DNA from: Planctomycetota bacterium
GTDB lineage: Bacteria; Planctomycetota; UBA1135; GCA-002686595
Direction of reading: 5' to 3'
NCBI GenBank assembly: GCA_029248265.1
Contig: JAQWJQ010000154.1
Location: 1-44,477 of the forward strand
Length of the DNA stretch: 44,477 nucleotides
This document shows positions 9,401 to 17,273 of this stretch, piece by piece; position 1 is the first letter of the stretch, and the number at the start of each line of letters is the position of its first letter. A program made the translations under genes and the position numbers. The notes under the pieces were generated by a model. That model made no database searches. It was not told the DNA's origin and saw only the letters and a list, made by a program, of their open reading frames with translations.

Positions 9401-9730
9401 GGCGGCACCTGGCGCGCTCTGCGCGCCGCTGGCCTCCCGGCGGAGCGCATCAACAAGGTGCACGAGGGTCGCCCGCACATCGTGGACGCCATCAAGAACG
9501 GGACCATCGACATGGTCTACAACACGCCGTCTGGGCCAGGCTCCCGCCACGACGACACCTACATCCGCTCGACGTCCATTGCCCAGGGCATCCCCTGCGT
9601 GACGACCATGTCAGGGATCCAGGCCGTCGTCAGCGCGCTCAACGCGCTGCACCAGGGACCGACCACCGTGCGCCCCATCCAGGAGGGCCGCACCATGGCG
9701 GCCCCCGAGAGCGTCCCGGCGACCAAGTAG
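6482..9730 (+). CDS. carB: Carbamoyl-phosphate synthase large subunit
   Basis: A full-length CarB of 1082 residues (E. coli about 1073). With the CarA glutaminase it makes carbamoyl phosphate from bicarbonate, ATP and glutamine-derived ammonia for arginine and pyrimidines. The two homologous ATP-grasp halves are plain: [17 protein letters not shown] opens the first and [17 protein letters not shown] opens the second. Each has a [16 protein letters not shown] or [16 protein letters not shown] type signature. The oligomerisation region lies between them, and the last ~130 residues form the MGS-like allosteric domain ([25 protein letters not shown]). The ATG at 6482 gives a start that aligns with the family; an upstream start at 6383 would add 33 unconserved residues. 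carA is not adjacent in this window. Confidence 0.97.
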   Translation: MPRREDLESILIIGSGPIIIGQACEFDYSGTQACKALREEGYRVILVNSNPATIMTDPEMADATYIEPITPEVVERILEKEKPDAVLPTLGGQTALNTALALHDRGTFERLGIEMLGADAQVIRKAEDRDLFRAAMTKAGLESARSGIANDLDDARRVLAQIGLPCVIRPAFTMGGAGGGIAYNVEEFEEIVSRGLSLSMNSEVLVEESLVGWKEFEMEVMRDGKDNVVIICSIENLDPMGVHTGDSITVAPSQTLTDREYQALRNASITIMREIGVECGGSNCQFAIDPKSGRIIVIEMNPRVSRSSALASKATGFPIAKIAAKLAVGYSLDELSNDITQQTPACFEPSIDYCVTKIPRFAFEKFPSADPTLTTQMKSVGETMAIGRTFKESLQKALRGLETGLAGFGLDPKAPIDPVTPTAEDELSRKLRVPNAERMVYLRVAYRAGWSTEEIHEATNIDRWFLENMRQLVEFEQELAGSLLDEPLLRRAKEYGYSDAQIAAAVGAEPQAIEAARQEFGIERVYKLVDTCSAEFEAATPYYYSTFEQETEIRTSDAEKIMILGGGPNRIGQGIEFDYCCVHAAFAAQEIGYEAVMVNSNPETVSTDYDTSDHLFFEPLTHEDVMSIVQAVKPKGIIVQFGGQTPLNLASSLEKAGAPLIGTSVDSIDRAEDRERFQTVLADLGLRQPPNGIAKSVGEAFEIARTIGYPVLVRPSYVLGGRAMEIVYDDEALDRYMTHAVQASPDKPILVDKFLQDAIEVDVDCISDGTHVVLGAIMEHIEEAGIHSGDSACVLPPYTLSDALQEEISRATKAMAKELKVIGLMNVQYAVKDGDVYVIEVNPRASRTVPFVSKAIGVPLAKLAAKVMMGKSLVELGFTEEVTPDRFNVKVPVFPFNKFPGTDMLLSPEMRSTGEVMGSDTELGYAFAKAYEAAGMRLPLRGRVLVTVKHGDKRAIISEARTLAQLGYELLATGGTWRALRAAGLPAERINKVHEGRPHIVDAIKNGTIDMVYNTPSGPGSRHDDTYIRSTSIAQGIPCVTTMSGIQAVVSALNALHQGPTTVRPIQEGRTMAAPESVPATK

Positions 9731-10146
9731 CCGCGGCCGTCCGCGGCGAGACGTTGACCTCGGTGCCGCGGGCGGTGCCCCCCCCAGGTGTGGGGGTCGA
9801 GCAAGTGGTCCTCGCCTGCCCATGGGAAGGCGGGGCGGGAGGGAGCCCGCCGTGTGGTCGAGAATCGAGCCACTGAAGGCCGCGGAGCGGCGCGCGCCGA
9901 TGCCCAGCGCGTCCCCGCTCAGGTCTCGCGCTTCACGGTGCCGGCGCAGCCTCTCGGCGACCCAAGAGGACCGCCTACGACACGAGCGGGCTCAGCACCC
10001 CATGCCGCGACGCTCAACCGCGGGCGTGGAGCCAGCCATCCCCCGGACTCCAGGACCGCGTCTCGGCGGGGCCGCCGGCCCTGGACGACCTGAGGCCCCG
10101 CCTCCGCCGACCCTGAGCACACGCGCCCCTTCGTACACTCAGGCCG
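9731..10146. other. 416-bp intergenic region, no convincing gene
   Basis: Between carB and the next SDR I see no gene with credible composition; the open frames here are rich in Arg/Pro/Gly. Two small hairpins are visible. One is CCGCGG-CCGT-CCGCGG right after the carB stop (9731-9746). The other is GGCGGG...CCCGCC around 9832-9860. Neither is followed by a T-run. No tRNA or recognisable riboswitch was found by eye. Confidence 0.5.
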
Positions 10147-10923
10147 ATGAAGAGCTTCCGCAAGGCCCTCGTGACCGGCGCCTCCTCAGGACTCGGCCGC
10201 GCCATCTGCCAGGAGCTCGCCGCCCGGGGCGCCGAGGTCATCGCTTGCGCTCGGCGTGAGGAGCAGCTCGAGGAGCTCGCAGAGGAGCTCCGAGCGCTCG
10301 GGGCCAGCGCCCGCGCGGAGCCGCTCGACGTCACCTCGCCCGAGGCCGTCCGTGAGGTGTTCGCGAGGGCGAGCGCGGACGGGCCGCTGGACCTCGTCCT
10401 CGCCGGGGCAGGGGTCGCCGAGCACTCCGTCGAGGCGAGCGACCGCGCCGCCAGGACCCGGCAGCTCCTCGACGTCAACCTGGCCGGAGCCGTGACCACG
10501 ATCGAAGCTGGCGTTGCCGCGGTGCTCCGAACCGGGGGCACGGTGGGCGTGCTCTCCAGCCTCGCCGGCACGCGGGGCCTCCCAGGGGCGGCCGCCTACT
10601 GCGCGAGCAAGGCCGCCATCTCGACCTACGTCGAGGCGCGTCAGGTCGAGTTGCGAGGCCGCCCTGTCCAGCTCGTGGACATCCAGCCGGGGTTCGTCCG
10701 GACGCCCATGACCGCGCCGAACCGCTTCCCAATGCCCTTCCTGATGGACGTCGAAGCTGCCGCCCGCCGCACCGTCGACGGCCTCGAGGCCGGCCGCTCC
10801 GTCGTCAGGTATCCCCGTCGGCTCGCGTGGCCGCTGCGCCTCCTCGCCGGGGGCCTGCCCCGCAGCGTGTGGCGGCGCCTGCTCCAGGGTGACCGACGAG
10901 CCAGCCAGCCAGATCGCCCCTAG
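10147..10923 (+). CDS. Short-chain dehydrogenase/reductase (SDR family)
   Basis: A cytoplasmic SDR of 258 residues. It carries the NAD(P)-binding TGASSGLG near the N-terminus, a Ser in VLSSLAG and the catalytic YCASK. The usual NNAG motif is replaced by LAGAGVAEHS. The family performs NAD(P)-dependent alcohol/ketone redox reactions; the substrate is unknown. The C-terminal basic stretch (RYPRRLAWPLRLLAGGLPRS) is typical of SDRs with a membrane-leaning tail. The start at 10147 is the first Met before the Rossmann motif. The stop TAG shares the palindrome CTAG with the stop of the convergent hydrolase gene, so the two coding regions overlap by 4 bp. Confidence 0.88.
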   Translation: MKSFRKALVTGASSGLGRAICQELAARGAEVIACARREEQLEELAEELRALGASARAEPLDVTSPEAVREVFARASADGPLDLVLAGAGVAEHSVEASDRAARTRQLLDVNLAGAVTTIEAGVAAVLRTGGTVGVLSSLAGTRGLPGAAAYCASKAAISTYVEARQVELRGRPVQLVDIQPGFVRTPMTAPNRFPMPFLMDVEAAARRTVDGLEAGRSVVRYPRRLAWPLRLLAGGLPRSVWRRLLQGDRRASQPDRP

Positions 10924-11762
10924 GCGCTGGGTACGAAGAAGGCCTCGAGGGCGTCCACCGTCTTCTCCGGCCGGAACAGCAGCCACTCATGGCTGTTCTC
11001 CCCTTCGAGAACCTCGACCTCGACCCGATCGAAGGCCTGTCGGAGGCCGGACTCGATGCCAAAGGACTCCGGATAGAACTCATCCCCGCACCCGTAGAGG
11101 ACCCGGACCGGCGGACCGGCACCAGCGCCCCCTGCGACCCAACGAGCGAGCCGCTCGTACCGAAAGGCCCGCAGCCCCCCGATGAGGTCGAAGGCTGGCC
11201 GGGGGCGGCTCAGCCAGTTCTTGTAGAAGCGGCCCGCTCCCTCGGAGAGCACCGCGCGCGCCGTGGGGCCATTTCCGGCCAGCCCCGTGAACATCTTCGT
11301 GTTCATCCAGGCCGACCGAGCCATGAAGGCCAGCGGAGGGCTGGACGAAGGTTGGACCGGGTTGATCGCCAGCACGGCCGAGGGGGCCGGGTGGACTCTG
11401 GCCAGGGTGTAGGCCACGGCCGCGCCCGTGGAGTGTCCGAAGACGGGGGAGCCCGGTGAGAGCACCCCGTCCCGATGGAGGGCCTCCACCGTGCGCGCCG
11501 CGAGGCCCGCACAGGACCAGAAGTGGCGCGGCGGGGTCCGCAGGCCGTTGTTGGCGAAGATAAACGGCGCGACCACCCGCCAGCCCCGCTCCGCGGCCTC
11601 CTCAAGGACCAGTCGATAGTCCAGTGGATGTCGCGCGTAGCCGTGCAGGAACAGCACATCACCACGCCCCTCCGAGGCGGCCCCTGCAGGGGGCTCCACC
11701 ACCGTGACCGGTACGAACTCCCCCCGAACTCGCTGCTGGACCTGTGTCGTGATCGGGCTCAT
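10920..11762 (-). CDS. Alpha/beta-hydrolase family protein
   Basis: A protein of about 280 residues with the alpha/beta-hydrolase triad: nucleophile elbow FGHSTGAAV, oxyanion-side LFLHGYARHP, an acidic residue in YGCGDEFYP and the histidine in NSHEWLLF. No signal peptide is evident, so a cytoplasmic esterase, lipase or hydrolase role is likely, with unknown substrate. The ATG at 11762 (MSPITTQVQQRV) is preferred; the frame extends further upstream but with Arg/Pro-rich, non-conserved residues. It is divergent from pntA, with about 149 bp between the starts, and convergent with the SDR gene, sharing CTAG at the stops. Confidence 0.78.
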   Translation of the reverse strand: MSPITTQVQQRVRGEFVPVTVVEPPAGAASEGRGDVLFLHGYARHPLDYRLVLEEAAERGWRVVAPFIFANNGLRTPPRHFWSCAGLAARTVEALHRDGVLSPGSPVFGHSTGAAVAYTLARVHPAPSAVLAINPVQPSSSPPLAFMARSAWMNTKMFTGLAGNGPTARAVLSEGAGRFYKNWLSRPRPAFDLIGGLRAFRYERLARWVAGGAGAGPPVRVLYGCGDEFYPESFGIESGLRQAFDRVEVEVLEGENSHEWLLFRPEKTVDALEAFFVPSA

Positions 11763-11911
11763 CGGAGACGACGATAGCGGACCCGCACTCCACGGGTTGC
11801 AACCTGACGCCGTGGCGGGTCTCCTTCTTGTGCCCAAGTGGCCGCCGTGACCCACTCGTCGCGGCCCGCGGCCACCCGTTGAGACCCTGACTCGGCCCCT
11901 AGCCGACTCGT

Positions 11912-13528
11912 ATGAACCTCGGAATCCCCAAGGAATCCCACCCCGGCGAGCGCCGAGTGGCGGCCTCTCCGGCTGCCGCCAGTCGCTTCGTAGAGCTCGG
12001 CTTCGACGTCACCGTCGAGGCCGGCGCGGGCGACGGTGCGTCCTATCCCGACAAGGCCTTCGAGGCCATCGGAGCCAAGATCGGCAGCAAGGAGGACGCG
12101 TTCAGCGCGGACGTCGTCCTCAAGGTCCGCGCCCCGCGGGACGAGGAAGACGCTCGCGAGCTCGACCTCATCCGTGAGGGCGCCACGCTGGTCAGCTACG
12201 TCTTCCCTGCCCAGAACGAGGCCCTCGTGGCCAGCCTCCAGGCACGCAAGATCACGACGCTGGCCATGGACTGCGTCCCGCGCATCACGCGGGCTCAGAA
12301 GGTCGACTCCCTGAGCTCCATGGCCAACATCGCCGGGTATCGCGCGGTGATCGAGGCGGCCAACGAGTTCGGGAGCTTCTTCACCGGGCAGTTCACCGCC
12401 GCTGGCAAGGTCCCGCCCGCCAAGGTCCTGGTCATCGGCGCCGGCGTCGCGGGTCTCTCCGCCATCGGCGCCGCCCGCGGCCTCGGCGCGATCGTCCGCG
12501 CCTTCGACACCCGCGAGTCCGTCCGCGACCAGATCAAGAGCCTCGGTGGAGAGTTCCTCACCGTCGAGATCGAGGAGAGCGGCGAGGGCGGTGGCGGCTA
12601 CGCCAAGACGATGAGCAAGGAGTTCATCGACGCCGAGATGGCCCTCTTCCGAGAGCAGGCCAAAGAGGTCGACATCGTCATCACGACGGCCCTGATCCCC
12701 GGCAAGCCGGCCCCGAAGCTGTGGCTCAAGGACATGGTCGAGGCCATGAAGCCCGGCTCCGTGGTCGTCGACATGGCGGCGGAGCAGGGCGGCAACTGTG
12801 ACCTCACCGAACCCGGCGCCCGGATCGTGCACGACGGGGTCATTGTCCTCGGCTACACGGACATGCCCAGCCGCATGTCGACCGTCGCCAGCGACCTGTA
12901 CGGGACGAACCTCGGCCACCTCCTCGACGAGCTTGGCGGCGCCGGCTCCTTCTCGGTGGACCTGGAGAACGACATCATCCGCGGCGCCATCGTCACCCAC
13001 GGCGGCGAGGTCCTCTGGCCGCCCCCCGCGGCCCCAGAGCCCTCTCCTGCGGCCAAGCCCGCCCCCAAGTCCGCTCCCGAAGCGGCCCCCAGGGCGGCGG
13101 CCGCGGTCGCCCCCAAGACCGCAGGCGCCACCGCGGCGGCCTCCGACGGCGGCGGCTTCTCGGCCAAGGCCCTCATCGGCCTCGGGCTGACGGCCCTCTG
13201 GCTGTGGCTCCGCTTCGGCAGCGGAGCGGACGAAGCCATGGGCGGTGGAACCAAGAGCGAGTTCCTCCAGCACGTGACCGTCTTCATCCTCGCCTGCTTC
13301 GTCGGCTGGCAGGTCATCTGGAGCGTCACCGCCGCCCTCCACACGCCACTCATGAGCGTCACGAACGCCATCAGCGGCATCATCGTCGTGGGCGGCCTCG
13401 TCCTCGCCAACACCGAAGTCAAGGACACCCCCGCCATCATCGGCGCGGTCGCCATCCTCTTCGCCACGATCAACATCGTTGGCGGCTTCATGGTCACGCG
13501 GCGCATGCTGCGAATGTTCAACAAGTAG
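11912..13528 (+). CDS. pntA: NAD(P) transhydrogenase subunit alpha (fused type)
   Basis: A protein of 538 residues equivalent to the one-piece PntA of proteobacteria (E. coli 510). Domain I binds NAD(H): N-terminal MNLGIPKESHPGERRVAASP, then a Rossmann motif VLVIGAGVAGLSAIGAARGLGA near residue 175, and KPAPKLWLKDMVEAMKPGSVVVD later. A long Ala/Pro-rich linker (about residues 372-415) leads to transmembrane helices of domain II (LTALWLWLRF, VTVFILACFVGWQVIWSV, AISGIIVVGGLVLA, AIIGAVAILFATINIVGGF). With PntB it forms a proton-translocating transhydrogenase that drives NADPH formation using the proton gradient. pntB follows 12 bp after the stop, as expected for the operon. Confidence 0.96.
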   Translation: MNLGIPKESHPGERRVAASPAAASRFVELGFDVTVEAGAGDGASYPDKAFEAIGAKIGSKEDAFSADVVLKVRAPRDEEDARELDLIREGATLVSYVFPAQNEALVASLQARKITTLAMDCVPRITRAQKVDSLSSMANIAGYRAVIEAANEFGSFFTGQFTAAGKVPPAKVLVIGAGVAGLSAIGAARGLGAIVRAFDTRESVRDQIKSLGGEFLTVEIEESGEGGGGYAKTMSKEFIDAEMALFREQAKEVDIVITTALIPGKPAPKLWLKDMVEAMKPGSVVVDMAAEQGGNCDLTEPGARIVHDGVIVLGYTDMPSRMSTVASDLYGTNLGHLLDELGGAGSFSVDLENDIIRGAIVTHGGEVLWPPPAAPEPSPAAKPAPKSAPEAAPRAAAAVAPKTAGATAAASDGGGFSAKALIGLGLTALWLWLRFGSGADEAMGGGTKSEFLQHVTVFILACFVGWQVIWSVTAALHTPLMSVTNAISGIIVVGGLVLANTEVKDTPAIIGAVAILFATINIVGGFMVTRRMLRMFNK

Positions 13529-13540
13529 AGCGGCCGCACC

Positions 13541-14104
13541 ATGGAAACTGCACTCATCACCATCGCCTACCTCACGTCGGCGGTCCTGTTCATCCTCAGC
13601 CTGCGGGGCCTCTCCAGCCAGGAGACGGCGCGCTCAGGCAACACCTACGGCATGCTCGGCATGGCCATCGCGATCTTCGCGACGGTCACCGGCTCTGGAG
13701 TCGACCGCTACCTCTTCATCGCGGTCGCCCTCATCTTCGGCGCGCTCATCGGGCGGAACATGGCGGCCAAGGTCGCCATGACCGCGATGCCCGAGCTGGT
13801 CGCTCTGCTGCATAGCTTTGTGGGCCTCGCCGCCGTCCTGGTGGGCTACGCGACGTACCTGGCCCCGCCGAAGTCCGGCGCGATCTTCGAGACCGAGATC
13901 TTCGTCGACGTCTTCATCGGCGGCATCACCTTCACGGGCTCGGTCATTGCCTACCTCAAGCTCAAGGGCAGCCTCAGCGGCAAGCCCCTGCTGCTGCCGG
14001 GCAGGCACATGCTGAACCTCGCCGCCGCCCTCGCCGTGGTGGGGATGGGCTACTGGTTCACACCTTCGACGGCGCGGAGGGGCTCGTCCCCCTCGCCGTC
14101 ATGA
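13541..14104 (+). CDS. pntB: NAD(P) transhydrogenase subunit beta, N-terminal part (frame disrupted)
   Basis: The first ~175 codons encode the membrane domain II of Pnt[57 protein letters not shown] and [14 protein letters not shown]. After VVGMGYWFT (near 14062) the frame degenerates to [13 protein letters not shown] and ends at a TGA at 14102-14104. The expected continuation, [16 protein letters not shown], is present in the neighbouring frame starting around 14062. A one-base deletion near 14057-14065, either real or a sequencing/assembly error, best explains the break. As it stands, the stop overlaps the ATG of the second part (ATGA), which could by chance allow coupled translation of two half-proteins. 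Confidence 0.85.
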   Translation: METALITIAYLTSAVLFILSLRGLSSQETARSGNTYGMLGMAIAIFATVTGSGVDRYLFIAVALIFGALIGRNMAAKVAMTAMPELVALLHSFVGLAAVLVGYATYLAPPKSGAIFETEIFVDVFIGGITFTGSVIAYLKLKGSLSGKPLLLPGRHMLNLAAALAVVGMGYWFTPSTARRGSSPSPS

Positions 14105-14937
14105 CGGTGATCTCCTTCGCCCTGGGCGCGCACCTGGTCGCTGCCATCGGAGGCGCCGACATGCCCGTCGTCGTGTCGATGCTCAACAGCTACTCCGGGT
14201 GGACGGCCTCCGCGGCCGGCTTCATGCTCGGCAACGACCTGCTGATCATCACCGGGGCGCTCGTCGGAAGCAGCGGCGCCATCCTGAGCATCATCATGTG
14301 CCGCGCCATGAACCGCTCGATCGTCAACGTGATCTTCGGCGGCTTCGGGACGGGCGGCGGGTCCGCCCGGTCGGCGTCCCCTGCGGCGGTCACTGGCGAC
14401 GTTCAGGAGACCGACGTCGACGAGGTGGTTGAGCGGCTCACGAACGCAACGAGCGTCATCGTGGTGCCCGGATACGGCATGGCCGTCGCCCGCGCGCAGC
14501 ACAAGGTCCAGGAGATGACCGAGCTCCTGCGCGGACAAGGCATCGACATCCGCTTCGGGATCCACCCGGTCGCAGGCCGCCTCCCCGGCCACATGAATGT
14601 CCTGCTCGCAGAGGCCAACGTCCCGTACGACATCGTCCTCGAGATGGACGAACTGAACGACGACTTCCCCTCGACCGACGTCGTGTTGGTCATCGGCGCC
14701 AACGACATCGTGAACCCGAGCGCGATGACCGACGAGTCGAGCCCGATCTACGGGATGCCCGTTCTCGAGGTGTGGAAGTCGAAGTTCGTGGTGATGATGA
14801 AGCGGAGCCGCGGCACCGGCTACGCCGGCGTCGACAACCCCCTGTTTGTTGAGCCCTGCACCCGGATGCTCTTCGGCGACGCTGGTGACTCCATGGACGG
14901 AATCGTCGGAGCGCTCCGAGAGCGCGCCGGCGCCTGA
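14101..14937 (+). CDS. pntB: NAD(P) transhydrogenase subunit beta, C-terminal part
   Basis: The remaining 278 codons continue PntB: the last transmembrane segments with the highly conserved [20 protein letters not shown] and [17 protein letters not shown], followed by the NADP(H)-binding domain III. Domain III motifs include [51 protein letters not shown] and [10 protein letters not shown]. These are near-identical in character to PntB of E. coli, so selection has kept this half intact. The ATG at 14101 is in the middle of the membrane domain and is not a natural N-terminus for the family; joined with the preceding part the protein would be about 465 residues, the normal size. A strong terminator follows. 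Confidence 0.88.
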   Translation: MTVISFALGAHLVAAIGGADMPVVVSMLNSYSGWTASAAGFMLGNDLLIITGALVGSSGAILSIIMCRAMNRSIVNVIFGGFGTGGGSARSASPAAVTGDVQETDVDEVVERLTNATSVIVVPGYGMAVARAQHKVQEMTELLRGQGIDIRFGIHPVAGRLPGHMNVLLAEANVPYDIVLEMDELNDDFPSTDVVLVIGANDIVNPSAMTDESSPIYGMPVLEVWKSKFVVMMKRSRGTGYAGVDNPLFVEPCTRMLFGDAGDSMDGIVGALRERAGA

Positions 14938-14954
14938 CTCCCTCCTGCTCGAAG

Positions 14955-14996
14955 GACAGCCGCGCAGCCCGATGGGGTGCGCGGCTGTCTTTCTTT
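14955..14996 (+). terminator. Strong Rho-independent terminator of the pntAB operon
   Basis: A perfect 12-bp stem, GACAGCCGCGCA (14955-14966) with TGCGCGGCTGTC (14978-14989), has an inner CCC-GAT-GGG pairing and is followed by TTTCTTT. It starts about 17 bp after the pntB stop. Confidence 0.9.
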
Positions 14997-15191
14997 GAGA
15001 CGAGCTCCTGCAGAATGGGCAGTCGGAATCCGCCTGCGACTGCGATTCGAGCGAGATCCCCCGTCTCCAGACGTGTCGACAAGGCGCGGACACCTGCCCC
15101 ATCGAGCACGCCCCCACGCCTTTCTCGTTTTCGATAACGTTCATGGGCGCCGCGCACGCCTGGCGGCACTGCCTCGGCCCGTCGGCCGCGT

Positions 15192-15203
15192 ATTTACTCA
15201 GAC
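15192..15203 (+). promoter_or_regulatory. A/T-rich motif ATTTACTCAGAC upstream of the secreted-protein gene
   Basis: The 12-mer lies 33 bp before the ATG at 15237 and stands out from very GC-rich surroundings. A 12-mer differing at one position (ATTTATTCAGAC, 42124-42135) lies 53 bp before ispG. A shared promoter element or regulator site is possible, but two copies are weak evidence. Confidence 0.3.
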
Positions 15204-15236
15204 GTTCCCCGCACCTCCCGACCCATTCTGACTCGG

Positions 15237-16517
15237 ATGAAGCTCCTCACCGCCCCCCTCGCAACGACCGTTCCTTTCGCACTGCTCGCCTCCACCGCAG
15301 CAGCGCAGTCAGTCTTCATCAACGACAACTTCGAGGCAGACACCTCGGCCGACTACATCATCGTGGATGACGGCTCGGCAGACGGGACACAGACCTTCGC
15401 CTATGACTACGTCGCTGCAGGTATTCCGCTCGCACCGAATTCCGTGGCCGGTGACACGGGCGGTCTGAAGCTGACCGCGAACGACACCGCGGGCGCGAGC
15501 GATGCGTGGACCCTGTTCCACACCACGCCCATCGACGCTGACTTCTACGTCCTGAGCGTGGACGTCTGGATGAACTTCGCGTCAGGGTCTGGCACCACGG
15601 AGTTCGCCGAGGTCGGCGTCGGCGGCGACTCGGTCACGTACAACTCGGTCTTCCTGCCCATCGAAGGCTCCGGCGCGTTCATCGCCTTCACCGGCGACGG
15701 CGGCTCCTCCTCGGACTTCCGCTGGTTCCGCGCGGTCCCGAACACCCCGGCCGGCGAGACCGACAACACGACCCTGCCGAACAGCCACCCCAGCTACCTC
15801 GGCCACGGAAGCAACGGGTCCGGCTCCTTCTTCCAGAGCCTGTTCCCTGCGCCGCCCTCGACCGTCGCGGGCTCGCCCGGGAACATCTGGACCACCGTGC
15901 GCATCGAGGTCGACAACCTGAACGGCCAGATCTCGTTCTACTTCGATGACGTGCTGACCTTTCAGGGGGACTTCGCGAACGACTTCAATGGCTTTGCGAG
16001 CCTGAGCGTCGCCGACGTGTTCTCGTCGGTCTCCACGGCGAACAACTTCACGCTCTACGACAACTTCCGCGTCGAGGTGCCGACGAGCACGATCGGTACG
16101 AACTACTGCACGGCCAACGCCAACTCCACCGGCGGGTTCGGCATGATGTCCGCCACGGGCAGCCCGTTCGTCGCTGACAACCTCGTGACCGTCGCGGCCT
16201 CCGGGCTGCCGGCGAACTCCTTCGGGTTCTTCCTCACCGGTTTGAACCCCGGCTTCACGGCCAACCCCGGCGGCAGCCAGGGCAACCTGTGCCTCTCCGG
16301 CGCCATCGGGCGCTACGTCGGCACCGGGCAGATCAAGAACTCCGGCAGCAGCGGGATGTTTGAGCTCGCGATCGACCTGACCCAGGTCCCGACCCCCACC
16401 GGCTTCGTCAGCGTGGCGGCGAACGAGACCTGGAACTTCCAGTCGTGGTACCGCGACGCGGTCGGCGGAGTGGCCGTCTCGAACTTCAGCGACGGGGTGT
16501 CGATCGACTTCCAGTGA
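15237..16517 (+). CDS. Secreted protein of unknown function with Cys-containing C-terminal module
   Basis: A protein of 426 residues with a clear signal peptide (MKLLTAPLATTVPFALLAST, cleavage near AAAQS). The mature part is beta-rich, with aromatic and Gly/Ser-rich segments (DNFEADTSADYIIVDDGSA, LYDNFRVEV), resembling the jelly-roll/LamG-like folds of PEP-CTERM-type secreted proteins. From about residue 285 a second module begins: GTNYCTANANSTG, then GFFLTGLNPGF and GNLCLSGAIGRYVGTGQI. It has two cysteines that could form a disulfide. I associate this Y-C...N-S-T-G module with large families of secreted proteins in some planctomycetes (recollection, not checked). No enzymatic motif is visible. 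The motif ATTTACTCAGAC lies upstream and a long hairpin follows the stop. Confidence 0.7.
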   Translation: MKLLTAPLATTVPFALLASTAAAQSVFINDNFEADTSADYIIVDDGSADGTQTFAYDYVAAGIPLAPNSVAGDTGGLKLTANDTAGASDAWTLFHTTPIDADFYVLSVDVWMNFASGSGTTEFAEVGVGGDSVTYNSVFLPIEGSGAFIAFTGDGGSSSDFRWFRAVPNTPAGETDNTTLPNSHPSYLGHGSNGSGSFFQSLFPAPPSTVAGSPGNIWTTVRIEVDNLNGQISFYFDDVLTFQGDFANDFNGFASLSVADVFSSVSTANNFTLYDNFRVEVPTSTIGTNYCTANANSTGGFGMMSATGSPFVADNLVTVAASGLPANSFGFFLTGLNPGFTANPGGSQGNLCLSGAIGRYVGTGQIKNSGSSGMFELAIDLTQVPTPTGFVSVAANETWNFQSWYRDAVGGVAVSNFSDGVSIDFQ

Positions 16518-16547
16518 GCGCCTGAGGGGGCGCCAGAGGGCGCACTC

Positions 16548-16597
16548 CAACGAGCAGGACGCCGCGGACCCTCGGGTCGGCGGCGTCCTGCTCGTTG
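16548..16597 (+). terminator. Long hairpin after the secreted-protein gene
   Basis: Arms CAACGAGCAGGACGCCGC (16548-16565) and GCGGCGTCCTGCTCGTTG (16580-16597) are perfectly complementary over 18 bp. The loop contains a further GACCC/GGGTC pairing. It starts 30 bp after the stop, as a transcription terminator would, but there is no T-run afterwards. Transcript-end protection or bidirectional function is therefore also possible. Confidence 0.6.
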
Positions 16598-16861
16598 GGA
16601 TCCACCTGAGCGGGCGTTGCCCCCCGCTTGGGCTCACGCCGCCACGACTGGGACCGGGGCCGGAGAGGTGAGCGCCCGAGGATGGGTGGCGGCGGCCGGC
16701 TGCGGCACGCAGCCCCCACGCTCCGCTGGCACGATGAACGCTGGGGTGATCGGCCCGGCGCCATCGGCGCGGCACGCGTGGCGGCTTATTCGACGAGCCA
16801 TCCGACGAGCGGACCAGGTCCGGGCGCACTCACGCAGGCCAGGGACCGCAGCAACCGTCGC
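16598..16861. other. Intergenic, nothing recognised
   Basis: Together with the hairpin before it, this forms a 344-bp gap between the secreted-protein gene and the small Cys/His-rich gene. Open frames here are Arg/Ala/Gly-rich and unconvincing. No tRNA, repeat or T-tracted hairpin was found by eye. Confidence 0.4.
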
Positions 16862-17086
16862 CTAGCGCCCGTTCGCGTTCGAGCAGGTGAAGCACTTGTG
16901 GTAGTGGCCACGCTGCTTCGATTGGCACTGCCCCTGGGTGAGCCGATGCTGAATCAGGGGCGTCTCACCGTCCACGCGCGTGGGGCACTGGAGGGCCGGG
17001 TCCGCCTTCGGCCCCGCGGCCGCTCCTGCCGCCTCTGTCCTGAACAGCTCGGCCTGGACGGCCGTTCCTTGGTTGCTCCCACTCAT
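16862..17086 (-). CDS. Small Cys/His-rich protein (putative zinc-binding), 74 residues
   Basis: The start ATG at 17086 is preceded by GGAGAGGAG with 5 nt spacing, the best Shine-Dalgarno sequence in this part of the window, so I take this as a real small gene. The first ~30 residues are Ala/Gly-rich. The second half is compact: C34-P, H47, C54, then G-H61-Y-H63-K-C65-F-T-C68. Four cysteines and several histidines in C-x19-C-x10-C-x2-C spacing suggest a structural metal (zinc) site. There is no signal peptide. I do not recognise a named family. It lies downstream of the TIM-barrel gene on the same strand but behind a possible terminator and 187 bp of spacer, so it probably has its own promoter. 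Confidence 0.65.
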   Translation of the reverse strand: MSGSNQGTAVQAELFRTEAAGAAAGPKADPALQCPTRVDGETPLIQHRLTQGQCQSKQRGHYHKCFTCSNANGR

Positions 17087-17091
17087 CTGTG

Positions 17092-17100
17092 CTCCTCTCC
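17092..17100 (-). promoter_or_regulatory. Strong ribosome binding site for the 74-residue protein
   Basis: GGAGAGGAG on the minus strand, then CACAG, then ATG. It contains the AGGAG core at optimal spacing and decides the start at 17086. Confidence 0.7.
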
Positions 17101-17251
17101 CTGGACATTCACGCGGTGCTCGCGCTCGGTCACGTCTCTTCCCCTCACCAGAACTCTCTCTGTCGCCGCGGACGCGGGGTCCGTGGCTCCAATCGTTGGT
17201 GCGCCCAACAGGTTCTAAAGGGGCCATCGGCGGCCATCGCTCAGGATTGAC

Positions 17252-17273
17252 CAAAAAATGAGCTTTCTGCTCC
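17252..17273 (-). terminator. Possible weak terminator after the TIM-barrel gene
   Basis: Immediately after the stop the minus strand reads GAGC-AGAAA-GCTC-A followed by six T. The 4-bp stem is short, but the T-run is unusual in this GC-rich sequence. Confidence 0.35.

Noticed and set aside
7394-9550. 718-codon open frame on the minus strand opposite carB
   Set aside because: Antisense mirror of a well-conserved gene in GC-rich DNA; composition is Asp/Val/Leu/Gly-heavy with no domain.
9731-10146. Small genes in the carB-SDR gap
   Set aside because: Frames are Arg/Pro-rich, lack ribosome binding sites and have no recognisable motif.
14057-14104. Programmed frameshift in pntB
   Set aside because: No slippery heptamer at the shift region; a missing base is simpler.
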